Source of the DNA: Ravibacter arvi
GTDB lineage: Bacteria > Bacteroidota > Bacteroidia > Cytophagales > Spirosomataceae
DNA length: 64,000 nt
Direction of reading: 5' to 3'
Assembly (NCBI RefSeq): GCF_039540405.1
Contig: NZ_BAABEY010000005.1
Location: forward strand, 68,988 to 132,987
In this document: piece by piece, positions 50,871 through 59,202 of the stretch
Position numbering within the stretch: position 1 is the stretch's first letter
Layout of the letters: each line of letters starts with the position of its first letter
Notes under the pieces: model-generated
What the model saw: the letters and a program-made list of their open reading frames with translations, nothing else
Told to the model about the DNA's origin: nothing
Databases searched by the model: none
Program-made: the position numbers and the translations under genes

Positions 50871-51500
50871 TCAGGCAATACGTACGCTCTTATACGGGTG
50901 TTCCGAGGTAATTTCCTGTTGGAACGTGTAGTTGTTTGCAGTGGTTACTTTCAGTTGGGTATACGTGTTCCCGGGACCTATAAACGTCTTGATCCGAAGT
51001 TTTGCAGACCGACAGCTGATCGTGTGTGCAGATGTGGGGTCGTTGCTTAAAGCCGGTGTAAATAAGCCGGGTAAAGCGTCGTAGTCCCATTTGCCAGCCG
51101 ATTTGACCAGTGCCTCCAGCTGAAAGCCCGTCAGCGTGGCGCTTTTTTGCCAGATTTGGTTTTTATCCTGCTCAAAAAAAAGAACGGCCAGGTCTGATAA
51201 GCCTAATCCGGTACCGCCGAGTCTGAAGGGGATTATACAGATCTCTTCGGACACAAACGGTGTCAATGCCGCGTAGCCCGACTCCGATAAAGCTGATGCA
51301 TGTTTTTCGTATTCAGACCTGAGTGCCGGATCATGATCCAGAGCTTCAGGGCTTTTTTTTGCGCGGATCATTTCCAGGTACCGGTCTAAGGTGCTTTCCG
51401 GTCCGGGTGAAAATGTCCCGAAAGCAAAGAAAGTAGTGGACAATAATGCGCCGGTGCCCAGCACCGACGATGCGAGGAATTTTCTTCTGCTGAGTATCAT
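50871..51500 (-). CDS. Hypothetical protein with twin-arginine-type signal
   Basis: About 209 residues from the ATG at 51500. The N-terminus MILSRRKFLASSVLGTGALL has the SRRKFL twin-arginine pattern, so export of a folded protein by the Tat route is likely. The remainder has no motif that I recognise (LDRYLEMIRAKKSPEALDHD, FRLGGTGLGLSDLAVLFFEQ, TFIGPGNTYTQLKVTTANNY). The open frame runs back to 51659 but crosses the large hairpin at 51643-51702 and lacks protein-like features there. Cofactor binding is possible given the Tat signal, but no ligand residues stand out. Confidence 0.75.
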   Translation of the reverse strand: MILSRRKFLASSVLGTGALLSTTFFAFGTFSPGPESTLDRYLEMIRAKKSPEALDHDPALRSEYEKHASALSESGYAALTPFVSEEICIIPFRLGGTGLGLSDLAVLFFEQDKNQIWQKSATLTGFQLEALVKSAGKWDYDALPGLFTPALSNDPTSAHTISCRSAKLRIKTFIGPGNTYTQLKVTTANNYTFQQEITSEHPYKSVRIA

Positions 51501-51642
51501 TTTAATCGAGGGGTTAAGTTGACAAGGCAAATATAGAAGGCGCAATTGCGATTTATCCTTCAGAAGATAATTAAATTTAATTTGACAAATAGATAGAAAA
51601 TTGTCCAAAACTTTGTAAAAAGGTTTCCGTTGGACCGGAAAG

Positions 51643-51702
51643 AATATAACTGCCCCCAAAGAAGACGATTTTTAGATTGTCTTCTTTGGGGGCAGTTATA
51701 TT
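51643..51702. terminator. Very long perfect hairpin downstream of fabI
   Basis: A 24-bp perfect inverted repeat (51643-51666 and 51679-51702) with a 12-base AT loop. The GC core is CTGCCCCCAAAGAAGAC. It lies 57 bases beyond the fabI stop and 143 bases before the next gene. Probably a terminator for fabI. Confidence 0.8.
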
Positions 51703-51758
51703 AGTTGGGATTAGCGGCCGGTAACGCAAAGCGCTGATTTCCGACAGCCGGTCTCTTC

Positions 51759-52571
51759 CTATTTGTTCAAGACCTCGATTATTTCCTCGGATATGCCGGT
51801 GGACGAGTATCCGCCGTCATGGAAGAGGTTTTGCATGGTCACTAACCGGGTCAGATCAGAAAACAGGGTAATTACATAGTTGGCGCAATCGTCTGCCGAA
51901 GCATTTCCCAGCGGGCTCAACTTGTCGGCAAAATCGTAAAACGAGTTGAAGCCACCTATTCCGCTGCCTGCGGTAGTTTTGGTGGGCGACTGCGAAACGG
52001 TATTTACCCGTACATTCTTAAGTTTCCCGTAGCGATATCCGTAGCTTCTTGCAATGCTTTCCAGTGTTGCTTTGGCATCGGCCATGTCCGTATAAAACGG
52101 GTAGGTCCGCTGTGCTGCAATGTAGGAAAGGGCAACTACCGAACCCCACTCCGCAATGGCATCCTGTTTTTCGGCAACCTGAAGAAATTTATGCAGTGAC
52201 AAAGCGGAAATGTCAAGGCTTTTCTGGAACCACTCATAGTTGAGGTCCCCGTATTCTTTGCCTTTCCGGATATTGGGCGACATGCCAATTGAATGGAGTA
52301 CAAAGTCAATTTTACCGCCCAGCACTTCGGTAGACCGGGAGAAAAGATTTTCAATATCGGCCACAACGGTTGCGTCGGCCGGGATAATCTCAGCCTGTGT
52401 AGTGTCGGCCAGCTCCCTGATCGCTCCCATACGCATGGCCACAGGGGCATTTGTCAATACGAGAGAGGCTCCTTCTTCTTTTGCTTTCAACGCTACCTTC
52501 CAGGCGATTGAATTTTCATCCAAAGCTCCTGAGATGATTCCTCTTTTGCCTTTTAGTAAACCGTAAGCCAT
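51759..52571 (-). CDS. fabI: Enoyl-ACP reductase FabI
   Basis: A 270-residue NADH-dependent enoyl-acyl carrier protein reductase, the last step of each fatty-acid elongation round in the cytoplasm. FabI features are the divergent cofactor motif GIISGALDENSIAWKVALKA, DFVLHSIGMSP, and the catalytic pair Tyr-x6-Lys in PFYTDMADAKATLES. VSQSPTKTTAGSGIGGFNSF and FHDGGYSSTGIS complete the fold. It is a single gene ending at a long hairpin; the 5-formyl-THF cyclo-ligase lies upstream on the same strand with a 114-base gap. Confidence 0.95.
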   Translation of the reverse strand: MAYGLLKGKRGIISGALDENSIAWKVALKAKEEGASLVLTNAPVAMRMGAIRELADTTQAEIIPADATVVADIENLFSRSTEVLGGKIDFVLHSIGMSPNIRKGKEYGDLNYEWFQKSLDISALSLHKFLQVAEKQDAIAEWGSVVALSYIAAQRTYPFYTDMADAKATLESIARSYGYRYGKLKNVRVNTVSQSPTKTTAGSGIGGFNSFYDFADKLSPLGNASADDCANYVITLFSDLTRLVTMQNLFHDGGYSSTGISEEIIEVLNK

Positions 52572-52685
52572 AATGCAAATAATTTGTTATTGGGTTGGTA
52601 ATATGATCGGTGTTGTGCCGGCAAATGTATGCTATAATTTGCATTGGGACAAAAGATTCGGTTCACAAACACGAAGGGAGCGGAG

Positions 52686-53267
52686 CTAATTTCCGAAGTT
52701 CCGGAAGCCAAGGGGAGTCACGCAGGCATCCAGCCTGATGTCGTGCCAACCGGGGTCTGAAATTTTGTCCACGGGCTCGAAGCAGCAAATGCCTATTTTC
52801 CAGGTATCGGGCCTGCATTCTGCCAAGAACCGGTCGTAGTAGCCGCCTCCGTAGCCGACTCTGTGGCCCTGCCGGTCACAGACCAGCATCGGCACCAGCA
52901 CGGCGTCGATAAGCCGCGCCGGTATCGTATCATTGCCGGTTGGTTCGGGAATACCCCAGCGATTAAGGGAAGTGCCGGTATTTTCGGTGAAAAGATAGTG
53001 TGAAAGCAACGGCTCCCGGGCGGCCATGCGTGGAACGACGATCCGGATCACGGGGAAGTCGGTTGCAATCCTCCGGATGATGGAGAAGGTGTCTATTTCC
53101 TTTTTATTCCGGGCAGGCAAAAAGGTATGAAGGTGCCTGATTTCCGGATGTTCGGACAGCCAGGACACAATTTTGTCTCCGATTCCGGCTGAGCAGTCGC
53201 CGATGGTTTCATCCGTCAGTAACGCCCGCTTTTTTTTGTAGATGGTTCTCAGCTCATCCTTGTTCAT
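52686..53267 (-). CDS. 5-formyltetrahydrofolate cyclo-ligase
   Basis: A 193-residue ATP-dependent enzyme that converts 5-formyl-THF to 5,10-methenyl-THF, returning a storage folate to one-carbon metabolism. The family signature is VGYGGGYYDRFLAECRPDTW near residue 137, with the N-terminal basic RTIYKKKRALLTDE and HTFLPARNKKEIDTF substrate region. It overlaps the end of bshC by 4 bp, so the two are translated together. Confidence 0.94.
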   Translation of the reverse strand: MNKDELRTIYKKKRALLTDETIGDCSAGIGDKIVSWLSEHPEIRHLHTFLPARNKKEIDTFSIIRRIATDFPVIRIVVPRMAAREPLLSHYLFTENTGTSLNRWGIPEPTGNDTIPARLIDAVLVPMLVCDRQGHRVGYGGGYYDRFLAECRPDTWKIGICCFEPVDKISDPGWHDIRLDACVTPLGFRNFGN

Positions 53268-54829
53268 GGCTGTTCCGCGACACCTTCTTCCATAATGACA
53301 AAACGGAAATCGAGCGGGTCAAACATCAGGAAGAGATTCGGGATAAAATGTCGGTTGGCCAAATGAAAATCCAGGAAATTGGCGAACCTTTCCTGGGGAA
53401 TGCCGCGCGGGAAAAAGCTGTCCAATACCGTCTGAAGTTGCCCCAGTATTATGCCGTGCTTTCTTTCTTCTGCCTTGTGGATCCGTTTTTCCAGTTTGCC
53501 GAACGATTTGAGCCACCTTGTTTTTTCGGCAAGGGCCGCCGCTTCCATGGTGACGTCCACCGCTTTTGCCTTGGCGGATACTTTGTCAAAAAGTGCCTTT
53601 AGCTCAGCTTTTTCGTCATCCAGAAACAGGTTGTGCTCGGCGCTCATTTCTACTATTTTTTTCCGGAGCGCCTCTTTCCCGCGAAATACGTCCTGGTAAC
53701 TGAGCTTCAGCTTTTTCATGCGGCGCTCTTCCGATGCGGTCACGTATAGAGCAAAATTGCGGGGGATAAGCGCCGGGAATGGCACGTTATAGTGCTCGAA
53801 AATGCCTTTCAACTGCATCCAGTAAGGAATTTCCGAGGGGCCACCCACATAGGCGAGGTTGGGCAGGATCCACTCCTGGTAAAGTGGCCTCAGTACAACA
53901 TTCGGACTGAACCGTTCGGGGTGTGCTTCTGCTTCCTGAAAGATTGTTTCCCGGTCGAACCGGATACCGGAACCGAGCGGACGGTATTCGTCACCGTTTC
54001 TGACGATACGGTCGCGGAGGCCGGGTTGCAGATAGAAAAGATTGATCTCACGGGCATGAACCGGGGTGTCATACCCCATCCCATTTAATTTGGCGGAGGT
54101 TTGCGCTACTATATCGGCGCAGGCTACTTCCGTGAGCTCGTCTTTAATAACCGGCAGAAACTGGCGTTTGAGGTCGGCATCGGCCGCATCGAGACAAATC
54201 AGCCCGGCTTTACCAAAAAGCTCATGCATGTATTGCCGGACTGCCCCGGTCAGTGTATCATTTTCACCATAGGCGCGTTCGAAAAGGCCAGCCGGCTCCG
54301 GGAACCGCGAGGCCATGGCGGCCAGCTCACGCGGATTGAGCTCACCGACCGCACCTGAGGCTTCGTGCTGCCAGGTGTAAGTCCTGCCGAATGCATTTAC
54401 CGACGCGATTTCCGCAAAGTCGTGATCTTCAGTCGCCATCCAATAAACGGGGACGAAATCATATTCGGGGTACGAGATCTTAAGCAGGCGCGAAAGATTG
54501 ATCGTAGTGACAATCTTATAAACAATATACAGCGGTCCGCCGAAAATATTGAGCTGATGACCCGTGGTTACCGTAAAGGTATTGGGACTGAGAAGTGATG
54601 AGAAATCCGGTTTTTCGGGCAGATCCTGGTATTGCTTTTCGAGAACAGCTACCAATTGCTCGCGCTTACTAAGCTCAAATGAAGCTTTTTGGTCGATGAG
54701 GTGCCGGAAGTTTTCCAACCTGGGGTAATGCGAGTAGAACGACCTTAGCTCCGGTTTTTCGGCGAGGTAATCGGTAAGAAGCCTTGGGAACTGCCCGGTC
54801 TGCTGCAGCTCAAGATAATGTTGTGTCAT
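53264..54829 (-). CDS. bshC: Bacillithiol biosynthesis cysteine-adding enzyme BshC
   Basis: A 521-residue protein of the BshC family, which adds Cys to GlcN-malate to complete bacillithiol, the low-molecular-weight thiol of many Firmicutes and Bacteroidota. Signatures are VTTGHQLNIFGGPLYIVYKI, VYWMATEDHDFAEIASVN, YDTPVHAREINLFYL, ILPNLAYVGGPSEIPYWMQL and the coiled-coil region at about 400-470. BshA and BshB are not in the window. It overlaps the cyclo-ligase gene by 4 bp. Confidence 0.95.
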   Translation of the reverse strand: MTQHYLELQQTGQFPRLLTDYLAEKPELRSFYSHYPRLENFRHLIDQKASFELSKREQLVAVLEKQYQDLPEKPDFSSLLSPNTFTVTTGHQLNIFGGPLYIVYKIVTTINLSRLLKISYPEYDFVPVYWMATEDHDFAEIASVNAFGRTYTWQHEASGAVGELNPRELAAMASRFPEPAGLFERAYGENDTLTGAVRQYMHELFGKAGLICLDAADADLKRQFLPVIKDELTEVACADIVAQTSAKLNGMGYDTPVHAREINLFYLQPGLRDRIVRNGDEYRPLGSGIRFDRETIFQEAEAHPERFSPNVVLRPLYQEWILPNLAYVGGPSEIPYWMQLKGIFEHYNVPFPALIPRNFALYVTASEERRMKKLKLSYQDVFRGKEALRKKIVEMSAEHNLFLDDEKAELKALFDKVSAKAKAVDVTMEAAALAEKTRWLKSFGKLEKRIHKAEERKHGIILGQLQTVLDSFFPRGIPQERFANFLDFHLANRHFIPNLFLMFDPLDFRFVIMEEGVAEQP

Positions 54830-54926
54830 AAACAGAAAATCGGAGAATTCCGGTATTTTATCCTAACGTCAAAAGGCGCCTTCATAATTCCCCAAAAGCT
54901 TTTAAAGATGAGTTTTGTCCTTATTG

Positions 54927-55976
54927 CTAGTCTGTAATACTTAATTCTCTGAGGATTAAGTCGGGATCGAACCCGTCTTCTATGGAGGGTAAATGTATTT
55001 CGTATGCTTCTTTCTGAAGTTTTGTGGCGTAAGTTCTGTGGAAGAAATAGCGCCCGTATTTGATTACATAGTTCAGAATAAAAAAGCGATAGGCTTCTTT
55101 CATAAAGCGCACCTCGTTTGCGGTAAGCGGGTAAACTGCGTGGTAGGCTTTCAGGAACAGCAGAAAGCGGGGTTCGTTCAGCGTACGGATGCCGTAGCTG
55201 AAAACGGTACGGTCGCCGACGTCGGAAACCACACGGCTGAAAAAGTAGAAGTCCATGATCCGGTTGGAAATCCGGAACCAGTCATAATCCCATCTCGAAA
55301 AGAGGGAGAGGTCCTCGTCGACGGAAAAATTGCCGATGTTCCAGTCGACAAAGACCGGCATCCGGTCGAAGGTGCTGATTTTCAGTGCATCAATATTGCG
55401 GATAAACTGGTCGCAGTGGTTTTTGATGGCGTCAATATGAAGCCGGTATTCAAATTGCCCGGCTTCGCTTTGAAGTATGTTCTGCAGTTCCTGTATGTCG
55501 GTTCGAACGGTTTTCGACGACTTTGGAAGTACCTTTCCGACGCGATGACATGCTTTGTGGAAGGCGGCCATCTCCTTTCCGAATTTCTGGATTTCCGCTT
55601 CATTTAGCCTGCGTGGCAAACGGTGCGCGCTTCGGATCGGGTTGTAAAACACAACCCAGGTGTCTGTAATTCCCTGTTTGTGCCGATAGGTATAGACCTG
55701 GTTGTTTTTAACCAGCGACTTTGCCAATACATTTTCGTAGGGGTACAGGAGGTTGTTCGCCAGCGAGTGAATGATCCGGTGGTCTTCTCTGAAGTGTTCA
55801 TAGACGCCAAAATAGGAGAGCTTGGCAATCACCATTTCCTCAGAATCGAGCCTGACCCTGAAGACGTGGTTGGTGGAAACCCGCGCGCTGATGTCCTCTA
55901 TTGAGAGTACTTCCCGGTTGGGGTCGTACTGGTGCCATGCTTCTTTAATAATAGCCGGATAGTCGATAATACGCAT
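54927..55976 (-). CDS. Aminoglycoside phosphotransferase-like kinase
   Basis: About 349 residues with a kinase-like fold. HVFRVRLDSEEMVIAKLSYF holds the probable ATP-binding Lys; MPVFVDWNIGNFSVDE is the catalytic loop, with Asp and Asn as in HxDxxxxN, though the usual His is Val-Asp; SRWDYDWFRISNRIMDFYFF has the metal-binding Asp. The C-terminal helices include FFILNYVIKYGRYFFHRTYA. Family members phosphorylate small molecules such as choline, homoserine, fructosamine or aminoglycosides; this one's substrate cannot be told. ATG 55976 is chosen because the upstream 53 residues of the frame look random. Confidence 0.82.
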   Translation of the reverse strand: MRIIDYPAIIKEAWHQYDPNREVLSIEDISARVSTNHVFRVRLDSEEMVIAKLSYFGVYEHFREDHRIIHSLANNLLYPYENVLAKSLVKNNQVYTYRHKQGITDTWVVFYNPIRSAHRLPRRLNEAEIQKFGKEMAAFHKACHRVGKVLPKSSKTVRTDIQELQNILQSEAGQFEYRLHIDAIKNHCDQFIRNIDALKISTFDRMPVFVDWNIGNFSVDEDLSLFSRWDYDWFRISNRIMDFYFFSRVVSDVGDRTVFSYGIRTLNEPRFLLFLKAYHAVYPLTANEVRFMKEAYRFFILNYVIKYGRYFFHRTYATKLQKEAYEIHLPSIEDGFDPDLILRELSITD

Positions 55977-56446
55977 ATTCAAACCTTGGAAAAATGGGCC
56001 GGACTTTGACGGGCTGTTCCCGATTCGCCTTTCCGGCATTGAAATAAACGCTTTGGGCCGGAAATACGCTACATCCGGGCCCGGATAATTTGCGTTTAAT
56101 AAAATTGTTGCGGGGGTGTTATTTGAAATGTTCAATTAATTTCGGAGATTTCGAAACGCCCGTCCGGCCTCGTATTCTTTTAAAAATACAGCGCCGGTTT
56201 TAAGGGTGGGCCTGGATCCAGTACGTCATTTACCTGTAATTGAGTAGCATGATATCTCATATTTAACCTTTACCAATAATAATTCAACAAAAGCGATACA
56301 AACTCTTAAATAACCGTTAATTCCTTTTTTTTATCCTATTTCATTTTCAGGCGTTCGTTTACAGCTCCTCCCGGATGCAATCGCGGGTTTCGGGACGCTG
56401 TTTTTAATGGTATTCCTGGTCTTGGCACCCATCTTTTACTACGATC
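55977..56446. other. Divergent intergenic region, no gene seen
   Basis: A 470-base region between the phosphotransferase (reverse) and fructose bisphosphatase (forward). The first part is GC-balanced; 56230-56350 is AT-rich and is the likely promoter zone. Neither strand has a credible gene. No strong hairpin or known riboswitch motif was recognised. Confidence 0.4.
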
Positions 56447-57475
56447 ATGACTAAAAAATCAGTTCAGGAGCTTGCCGTTCTAATCGGCACCACACTAGAC
56501 CGTTTCATTCATCAGGAGCAAAGTGCATTTCCGTACGCCACAGGGGAGCTGTCTCACCTGCTCCGCGACATTGCTTTAGCGGGGAAGATCATCAACCGGG
56601 AGGTAAACCGGGCGGGCCTTGTAGACCTTTCGGGGGCAATGGGGCAGTCGAATGTGCAGGGGGAATGCCAGCAAAAGCTGGATGTGATCGCGAATATTCG
56701 TTTTCTCAGGGCCTTGCAAAGAGGCGGCGAGGTATGCGCCATTATTTCGGAAGAAGACGAGGGGATTATCTATACCAATAACGATAACGGAAAATATGTC
56801 GTGGCAATCGATCCGCTCGACGGTTCCTCGAATATAGACGTGAACGTATCGATCGGGACTATATTCTCCATCTACCGCCGTGTGACGCCGATCGGTACGC
56901 AAGCCAATATGAGCGATTTTATGCAGGGCGGAAGGAAGCAGGTTGCGGCCGGATATATCCTTTACGGATCGTCCACCATGCTGGTTTATTCGACAGGCAG
57001 CGGGGTAAATGCCTTCACGTATGAATACTCGCTGGGCGAGTATATTCTTTCGCACCGGAATCTGCGCTGTCCGGAAGATGGTGGCATCTACTCCATTAAC
57101 GATGCTTATTTTGAGCAGTATGACCCCAATATCCAGGCATATCTGGTAAATAGCAGAAAGAGGGGATTGACGGCGCGGTACATCGGTTCCCTCGTAGGTG
57201 ATTTTCACCGTAACAGCCTGAAGGGAGGAATTTATCTCTATCCTGCTACCGAAAAGGCAGCCTGCGGCAAGCTGCGACTCCTGTACGAGTGTTACCCGCT
57301 GGCTTTCCTGGCCGAACAAATGGGGGGCAGCGCTTCGGACGGACAGCAGCCTATCCTGGACATCGTTCCGCAGAATTACCACCAGCGTACGCCGTTCATT
57401 GTGGGTTCTTCCAAAATGGTGGGAGAGGTGGTAGCCGCACTGAAGCGGTCAGTAACCGGCAGTGTGGAGGCGTAG
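56447..57475 (+). CDS. fbp: Class I fructose-1,6-bisphosphatase
   Basis: A 342-residue enzyme of gluconeogenesis that hydrolyses fructose 1,6-bisphosphate to fructose 6-phosphate in the cytoplasm. The metal site is AIISEEDEG and VVAIDPLDGSSNIDVNVSIG. Substrate-binding segments are YIGSLVGDFHRNSLKGGIYL and KLRLLYECYPLAFLAEQMGG. Length and motifs are normal for class I. Isocitrate dehydrogenase follows after 100 bases in the same direction. Confidence 0.96.
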   Translation: MTKKSVQELAVLIGTTLDRFIHQEQSAFPYATGELSHLLRDIALAGKIINREVNRAGLVDLSGAMGQSNVQGECQQKLDVIANIRFLRALQRGGEVCAIISEEDEGIIYTNNDNGKYVVAIDPLDGSSNIDVNVSIGTIFSIYRRVTPIGTQANMSDFMQGGRKQVAAGYILYGSSTMLVYSTGSGVNAFTYEYSLGEYILSHRNLRCPEDGGIYSINDAYFEQYDPNIQAYLVNSRKRGLTARYIGSLVGDFHRNSLKGGIYLYPATEKAACGKLRLLYECYPLAFLAEQMGGSASDGQQPILDIVPQNYHQRTPFIVGSSKMVGEVVAALKRSVTGSVEA

Positions 57476-57575
57476 CAGGCCACTTCCTAAAAAAATGCGA
57501 ATCATGGCCCGAATACGGATCATAAGAATATCTTTGTGACTGAAAGCAACTAAACACAGTCGATAAGCAGATCTG

Positions 57576-59024
57576 ATGCCGTCAACTCACAAAGTCCCGG
57601 TTACCGTTGCCTACGGCGACGGAATCGGACCCGAAATTATGGAGGCCACATTGGCTATTCTTGAAGCCGCAGGGGCGGAAATAGCGCCGGAAGTGATAGA
57701 GGTGGGCGAGAAGGTGTACAAAAGCGGTGTAGCGGGTGGTATACACGACAGCGCCTGGGCGACATTGAGAAGCACCAGGGTGTTTCTAAAAGCACCCATC
57801 ACCACCCCGCAGGGCGGCGGTTATAAAAGCCTCAATGTAACCACCAGGACCGCGCTCGGACTTTATGCGAATGTAAGGCCCAACCTCGCCTTTGCACCTT
57901 TCGTACGAACGCAGCACCCCGGTCTTGACGTGGTGATCATCCGGGAGAACGAGGAAGACCTGTATACCGGCATCGAGTACCGCCAGACCAACAGCATGTA
58001 TGAAACGCTGAAGCTCGTATCGCGGCCGGGGTGCGAGAAAATTATCCGGTATGCATTTGCATACGCGCGTGCATACAACCGGAAAAAGGTTACCTGCTTC
58101 TCCAAAGACAACATCATGAAAATGACCGACGGTCTGTTTCATAAAGTCTTTGATGAAATCGGCGCCGAATATCCGGACATAGAAAAAGATCATTGGATTA
58201 TCGACATAGGCTCTGCTTTGCTTGCCGATCAGCCGGAGCGGTTCGATGTGATCGTAACGCTGAACCTTTACGGCGACATTATCTCGGATATAGCTGCGCA
58301 GGTGGCCGGATCGGTCGGCATGGGCGGTTCAGCCAATATCGGCGAGCAATGCGCGATGTTTGAAGCGATACACGGATCAGCACCCGATATAGCCGGGAAA
58401 GGAATTGCCAATCCGTCGGGCCTTTTGAATGCGGCCATTATGATGCTGGTTCATATCGGCCAGGGAGAAACTGCGGCCCGGGTTCACAATGCCTGGCTGA
58501 AAACCATCGAGGACGGCATTCACACAGGTGATATCTACAAAGAGGGGCTGAGCAGGGAAAGGGTAGGGACCAGGGCTTTTTCTGAAGCGGTAGTGGCGCG
58601 TCTGGGGATGCTCCCGGAGCATTTCAAAGCGGTTAGCTACGCCGGCGCACCGGAACCCATTAAAGGGGAAGAAAGGATTGTAAGGAAGGAATCAAAGGTG
58701 CTTGCAGGTGTGGATGTGTACCTGGATTGGGAGGGCAATGCCACAGCGCTCGGAGACTCTGTCAATGGGTTGGCAGCCGGTAATTTCGTACTTTCAGCTA
58801 TCACCAACCGGGGCGCGAAGGTTTACCCGGGTGCCTTCCCGGAAACATTTGTGACCGATCACTGGCGCTGCCGTTTCCTGTCGGCAACCGGGGGGACAAA
58901 CGGGAAGGAAGTGGTAGATCTGCAGGCGAGACTGCTGCAAGCCGGGTACGACGTTGTAAAAACAGAGAATTTATATACGTTTAACGGGGTTCCGGGATAT
59001 TCGGCTATCCAGGGGGAGGTGTGA
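57576..59024 (+). CDS. Isocitrate dehydrogenase, NADP-type long form
   Basis: A 482-residue beta-decarboxylating dehydrogenase. It begins VTVAYGDGIGPEIMEATLAI; isocitrate-binding residues are in KAPITTPQGGGYKSLNVTTR and IIRENEEDLYTGIEYRQTNS; the metal Asp cluster is TLNLYGDIISDIAAQVAGSV; the cofactor segment is FEAIHGSAPDIAGKGIANPS. The C-terminal extension of about 130 residues is typical of the long subfamily also found in Thermus and alpha-proteobacteria. It converts isocitrate to 2-oxoglutarate in the citric-acid cycle. NADP preference is from the family, not from residues I could verify. Confidence 0.9.
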   Translation: MPSTHKVPVTVAYGDGIGPEIMEATLAILEAAGAEIAPEVIEVGEKVYKSGVAGGIHDSAWATLRSTRVFLKAPITTPQGGGYKSLNVTTRTALGLYANVRPNLAFAPFVRTQHPGLDVVIIRENEEDLYTGIEYRQTNSMYETLKLVSRPGCEKIIRYAFAYARAYNRKKVTCFSKDNIMKMTDGLFHKVFDEIGAEYPDIEKDHWIIDIGSALLADQPERFDVIVTLNLYGDIISDIAAQVAGSVGMGGSANIGEQCAMFEAIHGSAPDIAGKGIANPSGLLNAAIMMLVHIGQGETAARVHNAWLKTIEDGIHTGDIYKEGLSRERVGTRAFSEAVVARLGMLPEHFKAVSYAGAPEPIKGEERIVRKESKVLAGVDVYLDWEGNATALGDSVNGLAAGNFVLSAITNRGAKVYPGAFPETFVTDHWRCRFLSATGGTNGKEVVDLQARLLQAGYDVVKTENLYTFNGVPGYSAIQGEV

Positions 59025-59202
59025 CGGAACCTGCCACAAACGGCGTTTTTTTGCGTAATGACGAATGTAGACAAATGTCCGGCCGGAATTTTCTCTGGTT
59101 TGTATTATTTTTTTGTAGATATCGTTTAATGTTTGTGAACCTTTCGGGTACAAAAGGAATCCTTCAAAATCTGTGAAGAAGTAAAAAGGACTGTAGGTCA
59201 GT

